Under the pieces are notes generated by a model that did no database searches, was not told the origin of the DNA, and saw nothing but the letters and a program-made list of their open reading frames with translations. A program made the position numbers and the translations under genes. A stretch of DNA of 64,000 nt from Chromatium okenii (GTDB taxonomy: Bacteria > Pseudomonadota > Gammaproteobacteria > Chromatiales > Chromatiaceae), in assembly GCF_016583745.1 (NCBI RefSeq), contig NZ_NRRQ01000012.1, positions 21,978 to 85,977 of the forward strand, read 5' to 3'. This document shows, one piece after another, positions 41,810-53,042 of this stretch; the stretch's first letter is position 1, and each line of letters starts with the position of its first letter.

Positions 41810-43069
41810 TCAAAATAATTCAATCCGCACTTCCGACGTTTCCGCATTCGTCGTAGAACGCGCATGGCAGGCTTCACCAGTTAAATAATCATTAAGCAAT
41901 TGCAACAACTGCGGCGGCAATTCGCGCAGTTGATCATCATTACTGGCGCTGGCAGTGAATAATTCACAACGTCGTATTAACGCCGTTTGCACTCGCCCCA
42001 CGCGCTGCCCCACGACATCTTGATATTGCAGCATTCCCAACATATCGCTAATTTGCGTCGCCAGTGCCGTATTGTGTTGCGTGACTACGGAAAACAGCGT
42101 TTTATAAAATTGCTGCATGTCTTCATAGTTATCACGCAGATGCTGAATTGAATCCACCGCATGATTAGCGCGATCTAATTGGTGCGTGGAAGCACCCAAT
42201 AAATCTAATTGTAAATTGCGCTCCACCGCGTTCAAGGCTTGGTTTAATCCCGCTTCAATAGCATTTGCTGCTGCTGCCGCATCATTTGCCAGCGCCCGCA
42301 CTTCATCCGCCACCACCGCAAATCCTTTGCCCGCTTCACCAGCGCGAGCGGCTTCAATTGCGGCATTGAGCGCCAGCAAATTCGTCTGCTTGCTGATGCG
42401 CTTGATCGCCGTCGCCAACCCTTCGAGCTGGTGAATGTCGCCCAACACGCGCTGAATCGCGGTCATATCGTCGTGAATTTTGGTGGGCAATTCCTGCACA
42501 AAACGGGCAACTTCGGTGATGTCGGTGACGCCGTGCGCAATGTCATCTTCCATATCCAGCGCGTTACGCGCCGAGTGGGTTAGATAATTCAATAACGCGC
42601 TGGCAGAGTGATTTAATGCGGTCGCCCGTTCGATCAGCGTCAGCGCCGAGGCTTCGGTGTCGCGCACCGCTTCGGTCAGTTGCTGTTGAATCGCTTGATC
42701 TTGCTCAACCGTCAGCGTCAAGGTTTGAACGCCGGCGGCGTGAATCTGCGCTGCTTCCAATAAAGAATCATCAACCGCGTTTAAGGCGCGACACATGGCA
42801 CTGGTGGTGCGGGAATTGAATTGGAAAAACAAAATGCCAGTGATGAAATTAGTACCCAAGAGCGCGGTACCAATAAACAGAGCGTACGTCAACGGTTCGC
42901 TGAGACCCAATTGCGAGGCTTGGGTGATGATCCAATCGCGGCTGAAATACACCAGCACTGCTAACACCACCGCACCCACGACGGTCAACATCGCCATCGC
43001 TCGTTGCAGGACTTTGGCTTGTTCGAGGCTTGCTTCCACAACCGACTGACGCGACATGGGCATTGGCAA
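41810..43069 (-). CDS. Methyl-accepting chemotaxis protein
   Basis: A 419-aa chemoreceptor or MCP-like signal transducer. Two membrane helices near residues 27-47 and 62-86 enclose only a very short loop, so there is almost no periplasmic sensor domain. The cytoplasmic signalling tip is [20 protein letters not shown], then [15 protein letters not shown]. The C-terminus (VRIELF) lacks a CheR-binding pentapeptide. It may sense through the membrane or inside the cell. ATG codons at 43069, 43063 and 43057 are all possible starts. No other che gene is adjacent. Confidence 0.88.
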   Translation of the reverse strand: MPMPMSRQSVVEASLEQAKVLQRAMAMLTVVGAVVLAVLVYFSRDWIITQASQLGLSEPLTYALFIGTALLGTNFITGILFFQFNSRTTSAMCRALNAVDDSLLEAAQIHAAGVQTLTLTVEQDQAIQQQLTEAVRDTEASALTLIERATALNHSASALLNYLTHSARNALDMEDDIAHGVTDITEVARFVQELPTKIHDDMTAIQRVLGDIHQLEGLATAIKRISKQTNLLALNAAIEAARAGEAGKGFAVVADEVRALANDAAAAANAIEAGLNQALNAVERNLQLDLLGASTHQLDRANHAVDSIQHLRDNYEDMQQFYKTLFSVVTQHNTALATQISDMLGMLQYQDVVGQRVGRVQTALIRRCELFTASASNDDQLRELPPQLLQLLNDYLTGEACHARSTTNAETSEVRIELF

Positions 43070-43126
43070 TGATCCTTTAAGTGCCGCTACTAAAAACCTA
43101 TGATTTTCTAGTATCTATTCACACCA

Positions 43127-43429
43127 TCAACGCAAAATCCACGATAACACTGTGCTCTTGTGCGCATTTAAGGTCTCGGCTGTAACGTGTCCAGACCGGA
43201 TTGGATTCAGATTGAGCGCAGCGTTCAAATCTCTATCTGCGCTAAATCTACACGCGCAGATAAAATTTCTATCTGCAAGTGATACATATGGTTTAATTTT
43301 TCCACAAATAGGAACAGGTTTTACTGCTGGAAAAAATCGGTTGGCAACCACGACAACACAATTTCTCAATTGAGCCTTGTATCCAATCATACGGTTCCTG
43401 ACACATCTATTATCATACCTTATGACCAA
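43127..43429 (-). pseudogene. Remnant of an IS200/IS605-type TnpB (C-terminal zinc-ribbon part)
   Basis: A 100-codon open frame whose middle follows the TnpB C-terminus: MIGYKAQLRN, RFFPAVKPVPICG, SLADRNFICA and FSADRDLNAALNL. In intact TnpB the first pair is CxxC and the second CxxC, and here most of those cysteines are lost (VPICG, CACRF). The RuvC-like catalytic part is missing. It is therefore a decayed fragment, not an active nuclease. It lies directly downstream of kdsA. Confidence 0.75.
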
Positions 43430-43465
43430 CTGTTATGAACCCAGCAACGTGTTGATGATGGCTCG

Positions 43466-45951
<2,486 letters not shown>

Positions 45952-46070
45952 TCAAAAAATAGGTCACGGGCGTTTGCCCGACAGCTGTGGTCAAGCTACC
46001 AAAATCGGCGCAGTGGCTCAATTGAATCGCACTGTTTACCGCGCTCGCCAACGGGATTGCGATTTAAGGC

Positions 46071-46099
46071 TTGCAATCAGGCGCTGAGGTGTTTAGTAT
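46071..46099 (+). promoter_or_regulatory. Sigma-70 promoter of the initiator tRNA gene
   Basis: TTGCAA (46071-46076) and TAGTAT (46094-46099) are separated by 17 bases, and the tRNA begins 13 bases after the -10 box. Confidence 0.7.
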
Positions 46100-46111
46100 T
46101 CATTCTTCAAT

Positions 46112-46188
<77 letters not shown>

Positions 46189-46192
46189 AATT

Positions 46193-46226
46193 AAAAAGCT
46201 GATAACCAAAGTTATCAGCTTTTTTG
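46193..46226 (+). terminator. Terminator of the tRNA-fMet gene
   Basis: AAAAAGCTGATAAC (46193-46206) pairs with GTTATCAGCTTTTT (46211-46224), followed by more T. Confidence 0.92.
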
Positions 46227-46293
46227 TTGTCTGCCATTGCGCGTATTCATGCAGGCAATTCAAAGTGCATTGCCTGCGCTCAATTGTTTGAAT

Positions 46294-47619
46294 TCACTGT
46301 TGGAGATTTGACAGCGATTTCAAGCGCGGTTGTTCAAAAACCACGCGCCCACCCAAGATGGTTCCGATGACGCGCCCGCGCAGTTCCAGCCCCAAAAAGG
46401 GCGAATGATGCCCGCGACTGATCAGCGTCGCTGCCGTCGGCGTCCACACCTCCGCTGGATCAAATAAACAGACATCCGCTGGTGCGCCGAGCGTGAGTTG
46501 GCCGAGCGTGCGCCCCAGAATGTCCGCCGGGCCGCTGGTGAGTCGCGCCAGCAGCGGCAGCAATTCCACCTCGCCCAGTTCCACCAGCCGCAGCGCCAGC
46601 GGCAATAACGTTTCCAATGCTGATATCCCCGGAGCCGTTTCGGGAAAGGGCGCGAGCTTGGCATCCGCATCGTGCGGTTGATGATCCGAGCAGATCGCGC
46701 TGAGATCACCCGTCGCCACCGCGTGCCGCAGCGCCGCCCGATCTGCGGCAGTGCGCAAGGGCGGAATCAGGTGGCAATTGGCATCAAAGGTCGCCACCGC
46801 TTCCTCAGTTAAAAACAATTGATGAATGTTGACATCGCCGCTGGCGCGAACCCCGCGCTGCCTCGCTTCCGTCAGCATCGCCACCCCGCGAGCGGTTGAT
46901 AACCCACGAAAATGAATCCGCGCTCCCGTCTGTTCTGCCAGCGCCAAATCCCGCGCAATGGCGACAGTTTCTGCCGCTTCGGGAATACCGGGCAGCCCCA
47001 AGCGCGTACTCACGCGCCCCTCGTGAACACAGCCGCCTTCACACAGATCGGGATCGCACGGATGCAAAAATACCGTCAGCCCAAAAGTTGCCGCATATTC
47101 CAACGCCCGGCGCTGCACCTGCGCGTTGCGCACCGGCTGCTGTGCCTGACTCAACACCGGACAGCCAGCGCGTTTCAACGCCGCCATTTCCGTGATCTTG
47201 TTTCCCGCCAGCCCTTGCGTCATCGCGCCCGCCGGAAGCACTCGCGCATAACCAGCGCGTTTGGCGAGTTGCTGCACCAGTTGGGCAACCGCTGGCGTAT
47301 CAAGCACCGGATGTGTATCTGGTGGACAACACAGCGTCGTGATGCCAGAAGCAGCGGCAGCGCGGGTTTCGCTGGCGATGGTTGCTTTGTGCTCGTGACC
47401 CGGCTCACGCAAACGGGCACATAAATCAATCAAGCCCGGACACACGATCAAGCCACTGGCATCAATCACGCGCTCGGGTTGAAACTCCGCTGGCGTCGCC
47501 CCGACCGCGAGCACGCGCCCATCAGCGAGATGAAGATCGGTGACGCAATCAATGCCGTTAGCAGGATCAAGCAGGCGTCCATGACAAATGCTGAGGCGGA
47601 GTGGTGAATAATTCGCCAT
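46294..47619 (-). CDS. pyrC': Non-catalytic dihydroorotase homologue (PyrC')
   Basis: A 441-aa amidohydrolase-fold protein of the dihydroorotase family. Where active enzymes have D-x-H-x-H at the metal site, this one has DLCARLREPGHEHK. The later region is NIHQLFLTEE instead of a double His. This is the pattern of the pseudomonad PyrC' (PyrX), which holds aspartate transcarbamoylase (PyrB) together without catalysing. CSDHQPHDADAKLAPFPE and SPFLGLELRGRVIGTILGG confirm the family. Normally it lies beside pyrB; here it is alone. The start is the ATG at 47619. Confidence 0.88.
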   Translation of the reverse strand: MANYSPLRLSICHGRLLDPANGIDCVTDLHLADGRVLAVGATPAEFQPERVIDASGLIVCPGLIDLCARLREPGHEHKATIASETRAAAASGITTLCCPPDTHPVLDTPAVAQLVQQLAKRAGYARVLPAGAMTQGLAGNKITEMAALKRAGCPVLSQAQQPVRNAQVQRRALEYAATFGLTVFLHPCDPDLCEGGCVHEGRVSTRLGLPGIPEAAETVAIARDLALAEQTGARIHFRGLSTARGVAMLTEARQRGVRASGDVNIHQLFLTEEAVATFDANCHLIPPLRTAADRAALRHAVATGDLSAICSDHQPHDADAKLAPFPETAPGISALETLLPLALRLVELGEVELLPLLARLTSGPADILGRTLGQLTLGAPADVCLFDPAEVWTPTAATLISRGHHSPFLGLELRGRVIGTILGGRVVFEQPRLKSLSNLQQ

Positions 47620-47677
47620 AACCAAGGATGTTTCCGAATTGAATTGAGCGTTTATTTATTGGGAAGCGTTGACAGCA

Positions 47678-49747
47678 ATGAACACCTCCGCGCAATTATC
47701 ACACGTTCGTCATATTGGCATCGTTGCTCACGTTGACGCCGGCAAAACCACGCTTACTGAGCGCATCCTGTTTTATACCGGCGCTTCCTACAAAATCGGC
47801 GAAGTTCACGACGGTGCCGCGCACATGGATTATCTCGCCGAAGAGCAGCGGCACGGCATCACCATCACCGCTGCGGTCACACAAGCGCCTTGGCGCAACC
47901 ATCTGTTGCAATTAGTAGACACGCCCGGACACGTCGATTTTACCATTGAGGTCGAACGCGCCATGCGGGTGCTGGACGGGTGCGTAGTGGTGCTGGATGG
48001 CGTGCGCGGGGTGGAGCCGCAAACGGAAACGGTGTGGCGGCAGCGGTCACAATTTCAATTGCCCGCGTTGTTTTTCATCAACAAAATGGATCGCCCCGGC
48101 GCAGATTTGCGGCGAACGTTGGCGGCGATCAAACAGCGGCTGCACATCGAACCGGTGCCGCTGACGGTGCCGCTGCCAGACGGTGCGGGCGTGATTGATT
48201 TGTTGGAACGCACGCTGCTGCATTTTGATGGTGAACAGGGCGCTGAAGTGCATTCTGAACCGTGCCCGGCGGCGCTGTGGGCGCAAGTGGCTGATTTACG
48301 AGAAAGTCTGTTGTTGGCGGCAGCGGAAATGGACGACGTGCTGGCAGAGCAGGTGCTCGCTGGCGCAGAACCGAGTGCGGCCGCACTCCGCGCTGCGTTG
48401 CGCATCGGCACCTTGCGCGGACAACTGTGTCCCTGTTATGGCGGCAGCGCCTTACGCAATCTCGGCGTGCAGCCGCTGCTGGATGGCGTCGTGGAGTTTT
48501 TACCGGCACCGTTGGATCGTCCTCCGACGTTGGCGACCTTGCCGGATGGCAGTCAGCACCCGCTGCCGCTGTCTGCCAAAGGCGCACTGGTGGCGCTGGC
48601 GTTCAAGGTGCAACTGTGGGACGGACGGCGGCATGTGTTTGCGCGGCTTTATCGCGGTACGCTCAAACCCGGCGATCCGGTGGTCTTTCAGCGCCGCGAC
48701 GGTCGCTTGCAACAGGAACAGGTAGCGCGGCTGTTTGCGGTCGATGCCGGTAAAAAAACCAAGCTCGATCACGCCGAAGCCGGGCAAATCGTGCTGTTGG
48801 CTGGGCTGCGGTTTGCCGCTACCGGCGACACGCTGTGCGCTCCGGAGCAGGTGCTGCACTTAGAACGGATCGCCACTTATACGCCCGTGCTCGGTTTGGC
48901 GATTGAACCCAGCGGCAGCACGGATACCGATAAACTGTTAGAAGTGTTGGATAAAGTGCTGCAAGAAGATCCGACGCTGCGGCTGGAGGAAGACCCGGAC
49001 ACGGGACAGCGCGTGCTGCGCGGCATGGGCGAATTGCATTTGCAGATCGTGTTGGAGCGGTTAGAACGGGAGTTTGGGGTGCAGGTGCGCAGTGGACGTC
49101 CGGCAGTGGCGCTGCGCGAAACCATTCGCCAGACCGCGACGGCAGAAGGACTGTTTGCACCGCCGCCGCATCCCGATCCGCGCCAGCCTGATTTAATGGC
49201 GCGAGCGGTGGTAACGGTGACGCCGTTGCCGCGTGGGAGCGGTGAACAACAACTGGTGCAGCCGCGTCTGCTGCCTGCTGGCGCAGAATTGAGCGCGGCG
49301 CAACGGCAAGCCCTGATCGCGGCGCTGCACAGCGGATTAGCCGCTGGCGCGTTGCAAGGCGCACCGGTGTTAGATGTCGCGGTGCGGGTTGACGAGATCG
49401 AATTATTTGGCGCGAGTTCGACTGCCGAAGCGGTGGCGGCAGCGGTGGCAAAGGCGTTGCGCCATGCGTTAGCTGCCGCCGCGCCGGTGCTGATGCAGCC
49501 GGTGATGCAGGTGGAAGTGATCGTGCCGGAGATGAATGTCGGCGCAGTGCTGGGCGATTTGCAGGCGCGACGGGCGCTGATTCAACACACCAGCAGCACC
49601 GGCGGCGATGTCACCTTGCGAGTGGAAGCGGCGCTGGCGTCATTGCTGGGCTATACGACCACGCTGCGCAGCCTGACCCAAGGACGGGGACAATTTAGTA
49701 TGACGTTTGCTCGTTTTGATCACATGACTGGAAGCATTAACGAATGA
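47678..49747 (+). CDS. Elongation factor G paralogue (EF-G2-like)
   Basis: A 689-aa translational GTPase. The G1 motif is HVDAGKTTLTERIL, G2 RHGITI, G3 DTPGHVDF and G4 NKMDRPGA. The other EF-G domains follow, ending MTFARFDHMTGSINE. The ~180-200 region is shorter than in canonical EF-G, and there is no rps12/rps7/tuf context, so it is an auxiliary EF-G rather than the main factor. Ribosomal-protection proteins of the TetM type are the nearest alternative. It is divergent from pyrC' across 58 bases. Confidence 0.85.
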   Translation: MNTSAQLSHVRHIGIVAHVDAGKTTLTERILFYTGASYKIGEVHDGAAHMDYLAEEQRHGITITAAVTQAPWRNHLLQLVDTPGHVDFTIEVERAMRVLDGCVVVLDGVRGVEPQTETVWRQRSQFQLPALFFINKMDRPGADLRRTLAAIKQRLHIEPVPLTVPLPDGAGVIDLLERTLLHFDGEQGAEVHSEPCPAALWAQVADLRESLLLAAAEMDDVLAEQVLAGAEPSAAALRAALRIGTLRGQLCPCYGGSALRNLGVQPLLDGVVEFLPAPLDRPPTLATLPDGSQHPLPLSAKGALVALAFKVQLWDGRRHVFARLYRGTLKPGDPVVFQRRDGRLQQEQVARLFAVDAGKKTKLDHAEAGQIVLLAGLRFAATGDTLCAPEQVLHLERIATYTPVLGLAIEPSGSTDTDKLLEVLDKVLQEDPTLRLEEDPDTGQRVLRGMGELHLQIVLERLEREFGVQVRSGRPAVALRETIRQTATAEGLFAPPPHPDPRQPDLMARAVVTVTPLPRGSGEQQLVQPRLLPAGAELSAAQRQALIAALHSGLAAGALQGAPVLDVAVRVDEIELFGASSTAEAVAAAVAKALRHALAAAAPVLMQPVMQVEVIVPEMNVGAVLGDLQARRALIQHTSSTGGDVTLRVEAALASLLGYTTTLRSLTQGRGQFSMTFARFDHMTGSINE

Positions 49748-49831
49748 AAATGATTGAAAATGCTGTAATACAATTGGCAATTGAATACCGCAGCACCCGC
49801 TGTCACCATCAATTGCCACGCGCCTAGAGCA

Positions 49832-51148
49832 ATGATGATGGAACATAACCTATTGTTAGTTGTCGTTGCGTTTTTATTAGTCCTGCTCAATGGTTTTTTT
49901 GTCGCCGCCGAATTCGGTTTGGTAAAATTACGCCAAACTCGCGTCAAAGCAATTGCAAAAAATCGCGGCTGGCGCGGGCGCATCCTCATTCGCGTTCATC
50001 AACAACTGGATACCTATTTATCCGCGTGTCAATTAGGGATTACGCTGGCATCATTAGGCTTGGGATGGATCGGTGAACCCGCCTTTGCACAACTGCTGCG
50101 TCCGCTGCTGATTGCATTAGGCGTTGATAATGAACATCTGGTGCATACCATCGCGTTTTCTTTTGCGTTTTTTGTAATTTCTTATTTGCATATTGTGGTC
50201 GGTGAATTAGCACCAAAATCAATTGCCATTCGCTTTCCAGATCGGGTTGGGATACTAACTGCCGCGCCGCTATATGGGTTTTATTGGCTCATGTATCCGC
50301 TCATTTGGATGCTCAACCACAGCTCAAATTGGCTATTAAAAACGCTGCATTTAGAGAATGCGCATCACCACGATGTGCATTATTCTACCGAAGAACTCAA
50401 AGTCATTTTGCGGGCATCGCGGGCGAATGAGCAATATACCAGTGACGAATGGCGGGCGCTGGCGCAAGCACTGGATTTTCGTAATTTAGAAGTTGCCGAT
50501 TTAATGCGCCCTTTTCGAGAAGCGATTGTGCTATACAAAGCCAATGACTTGGAAACGAACTTAGACCGCATGGTGCAACACCGTTACAGCCGCTATCCGT
50601 ATTTGAATGCCAAAGAGCAAGTTGAAGCGGTGATTCATTTGAAAGACGTTTTTTTTGCACTTCATCAAGCAGAACCATTAACCACGTTAGATCATTTAGC
50701 GCGTCCCGTGCTCACCGTATCACCCAATTTACCGGCGAGTGAATTATTACGGCGCTTTCGCCAAGGTGCCCCTCATTTTGCAGTCGTCGCCTATCAAGAC
50801 AAACATCCATTAGGCTTTATTACTTTGGATAATTTATTGGGGGCGCTGGTGGGAGAAATTCGTGATGAATTTCGCCAATCACAAAACGAATGGATGAAAT
50901 TAGATGACGGCACTTTAATGGGAAAAGGGAGCTTGTCGATTTTCACTTTAGAGCGGGCGCTGGGCATTGATATTGAGGAAACGACGGCGGATTCTGTTGG
51001 CGGTTTAATTTTGCAGCAACTGGGCGATTTACCAGAAGAAGGGCAGCGGATTCGTTTTGAAAAATTCGATGTGGTGGTGAAAAAAATGAATGGCCCGCGC
51101 ATTATGTTAGTGCGCGTCTACCCTCAAGAAGATGCCGCTGTATTGTAA
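49832..51148 (+). CDS. CNNM/CBS-domain (hemolysin-like, CorC/TlyC) membrane protein
   Basis: A 438-aa protein. The DUF21/CNNM membrane region begins NGFFVAAEFGLVKLRQTRVK and has about four helices. A CBS pair follows (about residues 200-330), and a C-terminal CorC/HlyC domain closes it (DSVGGLILQQLGDLPEEGQR). Relatives are implicated in magnesium or cobalt efflux. Three consecutive ATG codons (49832, 49835, 49838) offer starts; upstream codons are only TTG. It ends at a bidirectional terminator. Confidence 0.88.
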   Translation: MMMEHNLLLVVVAFLLVLLNGFFVAAEFGLVKLRQTRVKAIAKNRGWRGRILIRVHQQLDTYLSACQLGITLASLGLGWIGEPAFAQLLRPLLIALGVDNEHLVHTIAFSFAFFVISYLHIVVGELAPKSIAIRFPDRVGILTAAPLYGFYWLMYPLIWMLNHSSNWLLKTLHLENAHHHDVHYSTEELKVILRASRANEQYTSDEWRALAQALDFRNLEVADLMRPFREAIVLYKANDLETNLDRMVQHRYSRYPYLNAKEQVEAVIHLKDVFFALHQAEPLTTLDHLARPVLTVSPNLPASELLRRFRQGAPHFAVVAYQDKHPLGFITLDNLLGALVGEIRDEFRQSQNEWMKLDDGTLMGKGSLSIFTLERALGIDIEETTADSVGGLILQQLGDLPEEGQRIRFEKFDVVVKKMNGPRIMLVRVYPQEDAAVL

Positions 51149-51158
51149 CAACAGCATT

Positions 51159-51192
51159 AAAAAAACCTTTCCTAGCAAGAAAAGGTTTTTTA
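51159..51192. terminator. Bidirectional terminator between the CNNM gene and dapD
   Basis: AAAAACCTTT (51161-51170) pairs with AAAGGTTTTT (51181-51190) between convergent genes, with A and T runs on both sides. Confidence 0.85.
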
Positions 51193-51222
51193 TCGCGTCT
51201 TGCTGGTGCTAAACCGGATTGC

Positions 51223-52044
51223 TTAAATATCGCGTAGCAATTCGTTAATGCCGACCTTGCTGCGGGTTTTTTCATCGACCTGTTTAATAATCACGGCGCA
51301 ATACAGACTATGCGAACCATCTGCAGCGGGCAAATTACCAGAAACCACCACTGCTCCCGCTGGCACCCGCCCATAGGTCACTTCACCGGTCATCCGATTA
51401 TAAATTTTGGTACTTTGCCCAATATAAACGCCCATTGAAATGACCGCGCCAGCACCGACAATCACTCCTTCTACAATTTCCGATCGTGCCCCAATAAAAC
51501 AATTGTCTTCAATAATAGTAGGTGCCGCCTGCACCGGTTCTAATACGCCACCAATTCCCACACCACCAGATAAATGCACATTTTTTCCAATCTGCGCACA
51601 GGAACCAACCGTCGCCCAGGTATCAACCATCGTACCTGAATCAACATAGGCACCGATATTGACATAGGACGGCATTAACACGCAGCTCGGCGCAATATAA
51701 GCGCCTTTACGCGCAGTAGCAGGCGGGACAATGCGTACTCCAGCATCGCGGAATTCACGCGAATTGGTATCCGCATATTTAGAAGCAACCTTGTCATAAT
51801 AATTGGTAAAGCCGCCTTTCATAGACCAATTATCTTCAATACGAAATGACAGCAGCACTGCTTTTTTAATCCACTCATTTACAACCCAAGTCTCATCGCG
51901 CTTTTCCGCAACCCGCAACATGCCGCGATCTAAACGCTCAATGGTATCTTGCACCGCATCACGGACATGCGTCTCTACCGTGCGCGGCGTGATGTCGGCG
52001 CGACGTTCAAACGCATCAAGAATAATTTTTTGTGGTTCGGTCAT
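51223..52044 (-). CDS. dapD: Tetrahydrodipicolinate N-succinyltransferase
   Basis: Lysine/diaminopimelate pathway acyltransferase (273 aa, E. coli 274). The N-terminal helices are followed by a left-handed beta-helix with hexapeptide repeats ([20 protein letters not shown], then [10 protein letters not shown] and [16 protein letters not shown]). The start [15 protein letters not shown] at 52044 matches the family. The frame extends upstream without similarity. Confidence 0.96.
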   Translation of the reverse strand: MTEPQKIILDAFERRADITPRTVETHVRDAVQDTIERLDRGMLRVAEKRDETWVVNEWIKKAVLLSFRIEDNWSMKGGFTNYYDKVASKYADTNSREFRDAGVRIVPPATARKGAYIAPSCVLMPSYVNIGAYVDSGTMVDTWATVGSCAQIGKNVHLSGGVGIGGVLEPVQAAPTIIEDNCFIGARSEIVEGVIVGAGAVISMGVYIGQSTKIYNRMTGEVTYGRVPAGAVVVSGNLPAADGSHSLYCAVIIKQVDEKTRSKVGINELLRDI

Positions 52045-52229
52045 GGGAAAATGGTTCCTAATAAAAAGAAGTGCGTACTGGTGCGAGAGCGATAGCATCG
52101 CAGTGAATGAAGGTGAAGTCTTGTCCTCATGGAGGTCAAGGATTATCATCCGGGCGCTGTGCAAACTATCACAACTTTTGTTGACATCGCAAACCTTACT
52201 TTTTTCATCTCACGCATAGGCGATAACAC

Positions 52230-53018
52230 ATGAACTCCTTTTTGCAAAAATTGAGTATTGCTCTGTTGATTTGTGTGCAGTGCAACCTCGCGCTGGCAGC
52301 AGATAAAGTGCCAGAATTGTTATTGTATTGCGGCATCACCATGATACGTCCAATGACTGAAATTGCCCAGCGGTTTGAACAGCAAGAAGCGGTAAAAATA
52401 ACCATTGCGCAGGGTGGTTCCGAAGATTTATATCAATCCGCCAAAAAGAGTGGCGTAGGCGAATGGTATTTGCCCGGTGAGCCGAGTTATCGTGACAAAC
52501 ATCAAGCCGAAGGGTTATTGGGTGATTTCGTAACCGTTGGCTATAATCAAATGGCGTTGATGGTGCAAAAAGGTAATCCGAAACAGATCAAAGCAACGCC
52601 ACATGAACTGTTGCGTAAAGATGTGATTGCAATTATTGGTAACGCTGAATCTGGCAGCGTAGGACAGGAATCAAAAACGATTTTAGATGCACTTGGCATC
52701 TATTCTAAAGTGATTCATGCTGCCGCTTTTCTTGCTCCTGATTCGCGCAGTTTATTAAATGCGATGAAAAAGCAAGAAGCAGATGTGACCTTGAGTTGGC
52801 GGGCAACCGGTTATTTTCCTGAAAATGCGGCGCTGCTTGAGGTTATTGATCTTGATCAGCAGTTAGCAAAACCACAAGCCTTGTTATTGATCCAATTAAA
52901 CAGTGCAAAATATCCAGAACAAACCCGCCGCTTTATGCAGTTTACAGCGGGCAAAGAGGGGCAAGCAATTTTTCGCAAACATGGCTTTCTTGATAATCAA
53001 ACCTTGATTGATCAATAA
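52230..53018 (+). CDS. Periplasmic ModA-like substrate-binding protein
   Basis: A 262-aa exported protein with a signal peptide of about 23 residues (ending NLALA). Type-II binding-protein features follow: LYCGITMIRPMTEIAQRFEQ, VGYNQMALMVQKGNPK, and RRFMQFTAGKEGQAIFRKHG at the end. It resembles molybdate or sulfate-type binding proteins, but no permease or ATPase gene is nearby. A histidine kinase with a periplasmic domain starts 24 bases later, so it probably presents a ligand to that kinase. The ligand is unknown. Confidence 0.8.
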   Translation: MNSFLQKLSIALLICVQCNLALAADKVPELLLYCGITMIRPMTEIAQRFEQQEAVKITIAQGGSEDLYQSAKKSGVGEWYLPGEPSYRDKHQAEGLLGDFVTVGYNQMALMVQKGNPKQIKATPHELLRKDVIAIIGNAESGSVGQESKTILDALGIYSKVIHAAAFLAPDSRSLLNAMKKQEADVTLSWRATGYFPENAALLEVIDLDQQLAKPQALLLIQLNSAKYPEQTRRFMQFTAGKEGQAIFRKHGFLDNQTLIDQ

Positions 53019-53042
53019 CTCACTTTAGGAGTGATTTGAGTC

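Noticed and set aside
43127..43429. Intact TnpB-type RNA-guided nuclease
   Set aside because: Only ~100 codons of the C-terminus remain, most zinc-ribbon cysteines are lost, and the RuvC motifs are absent.
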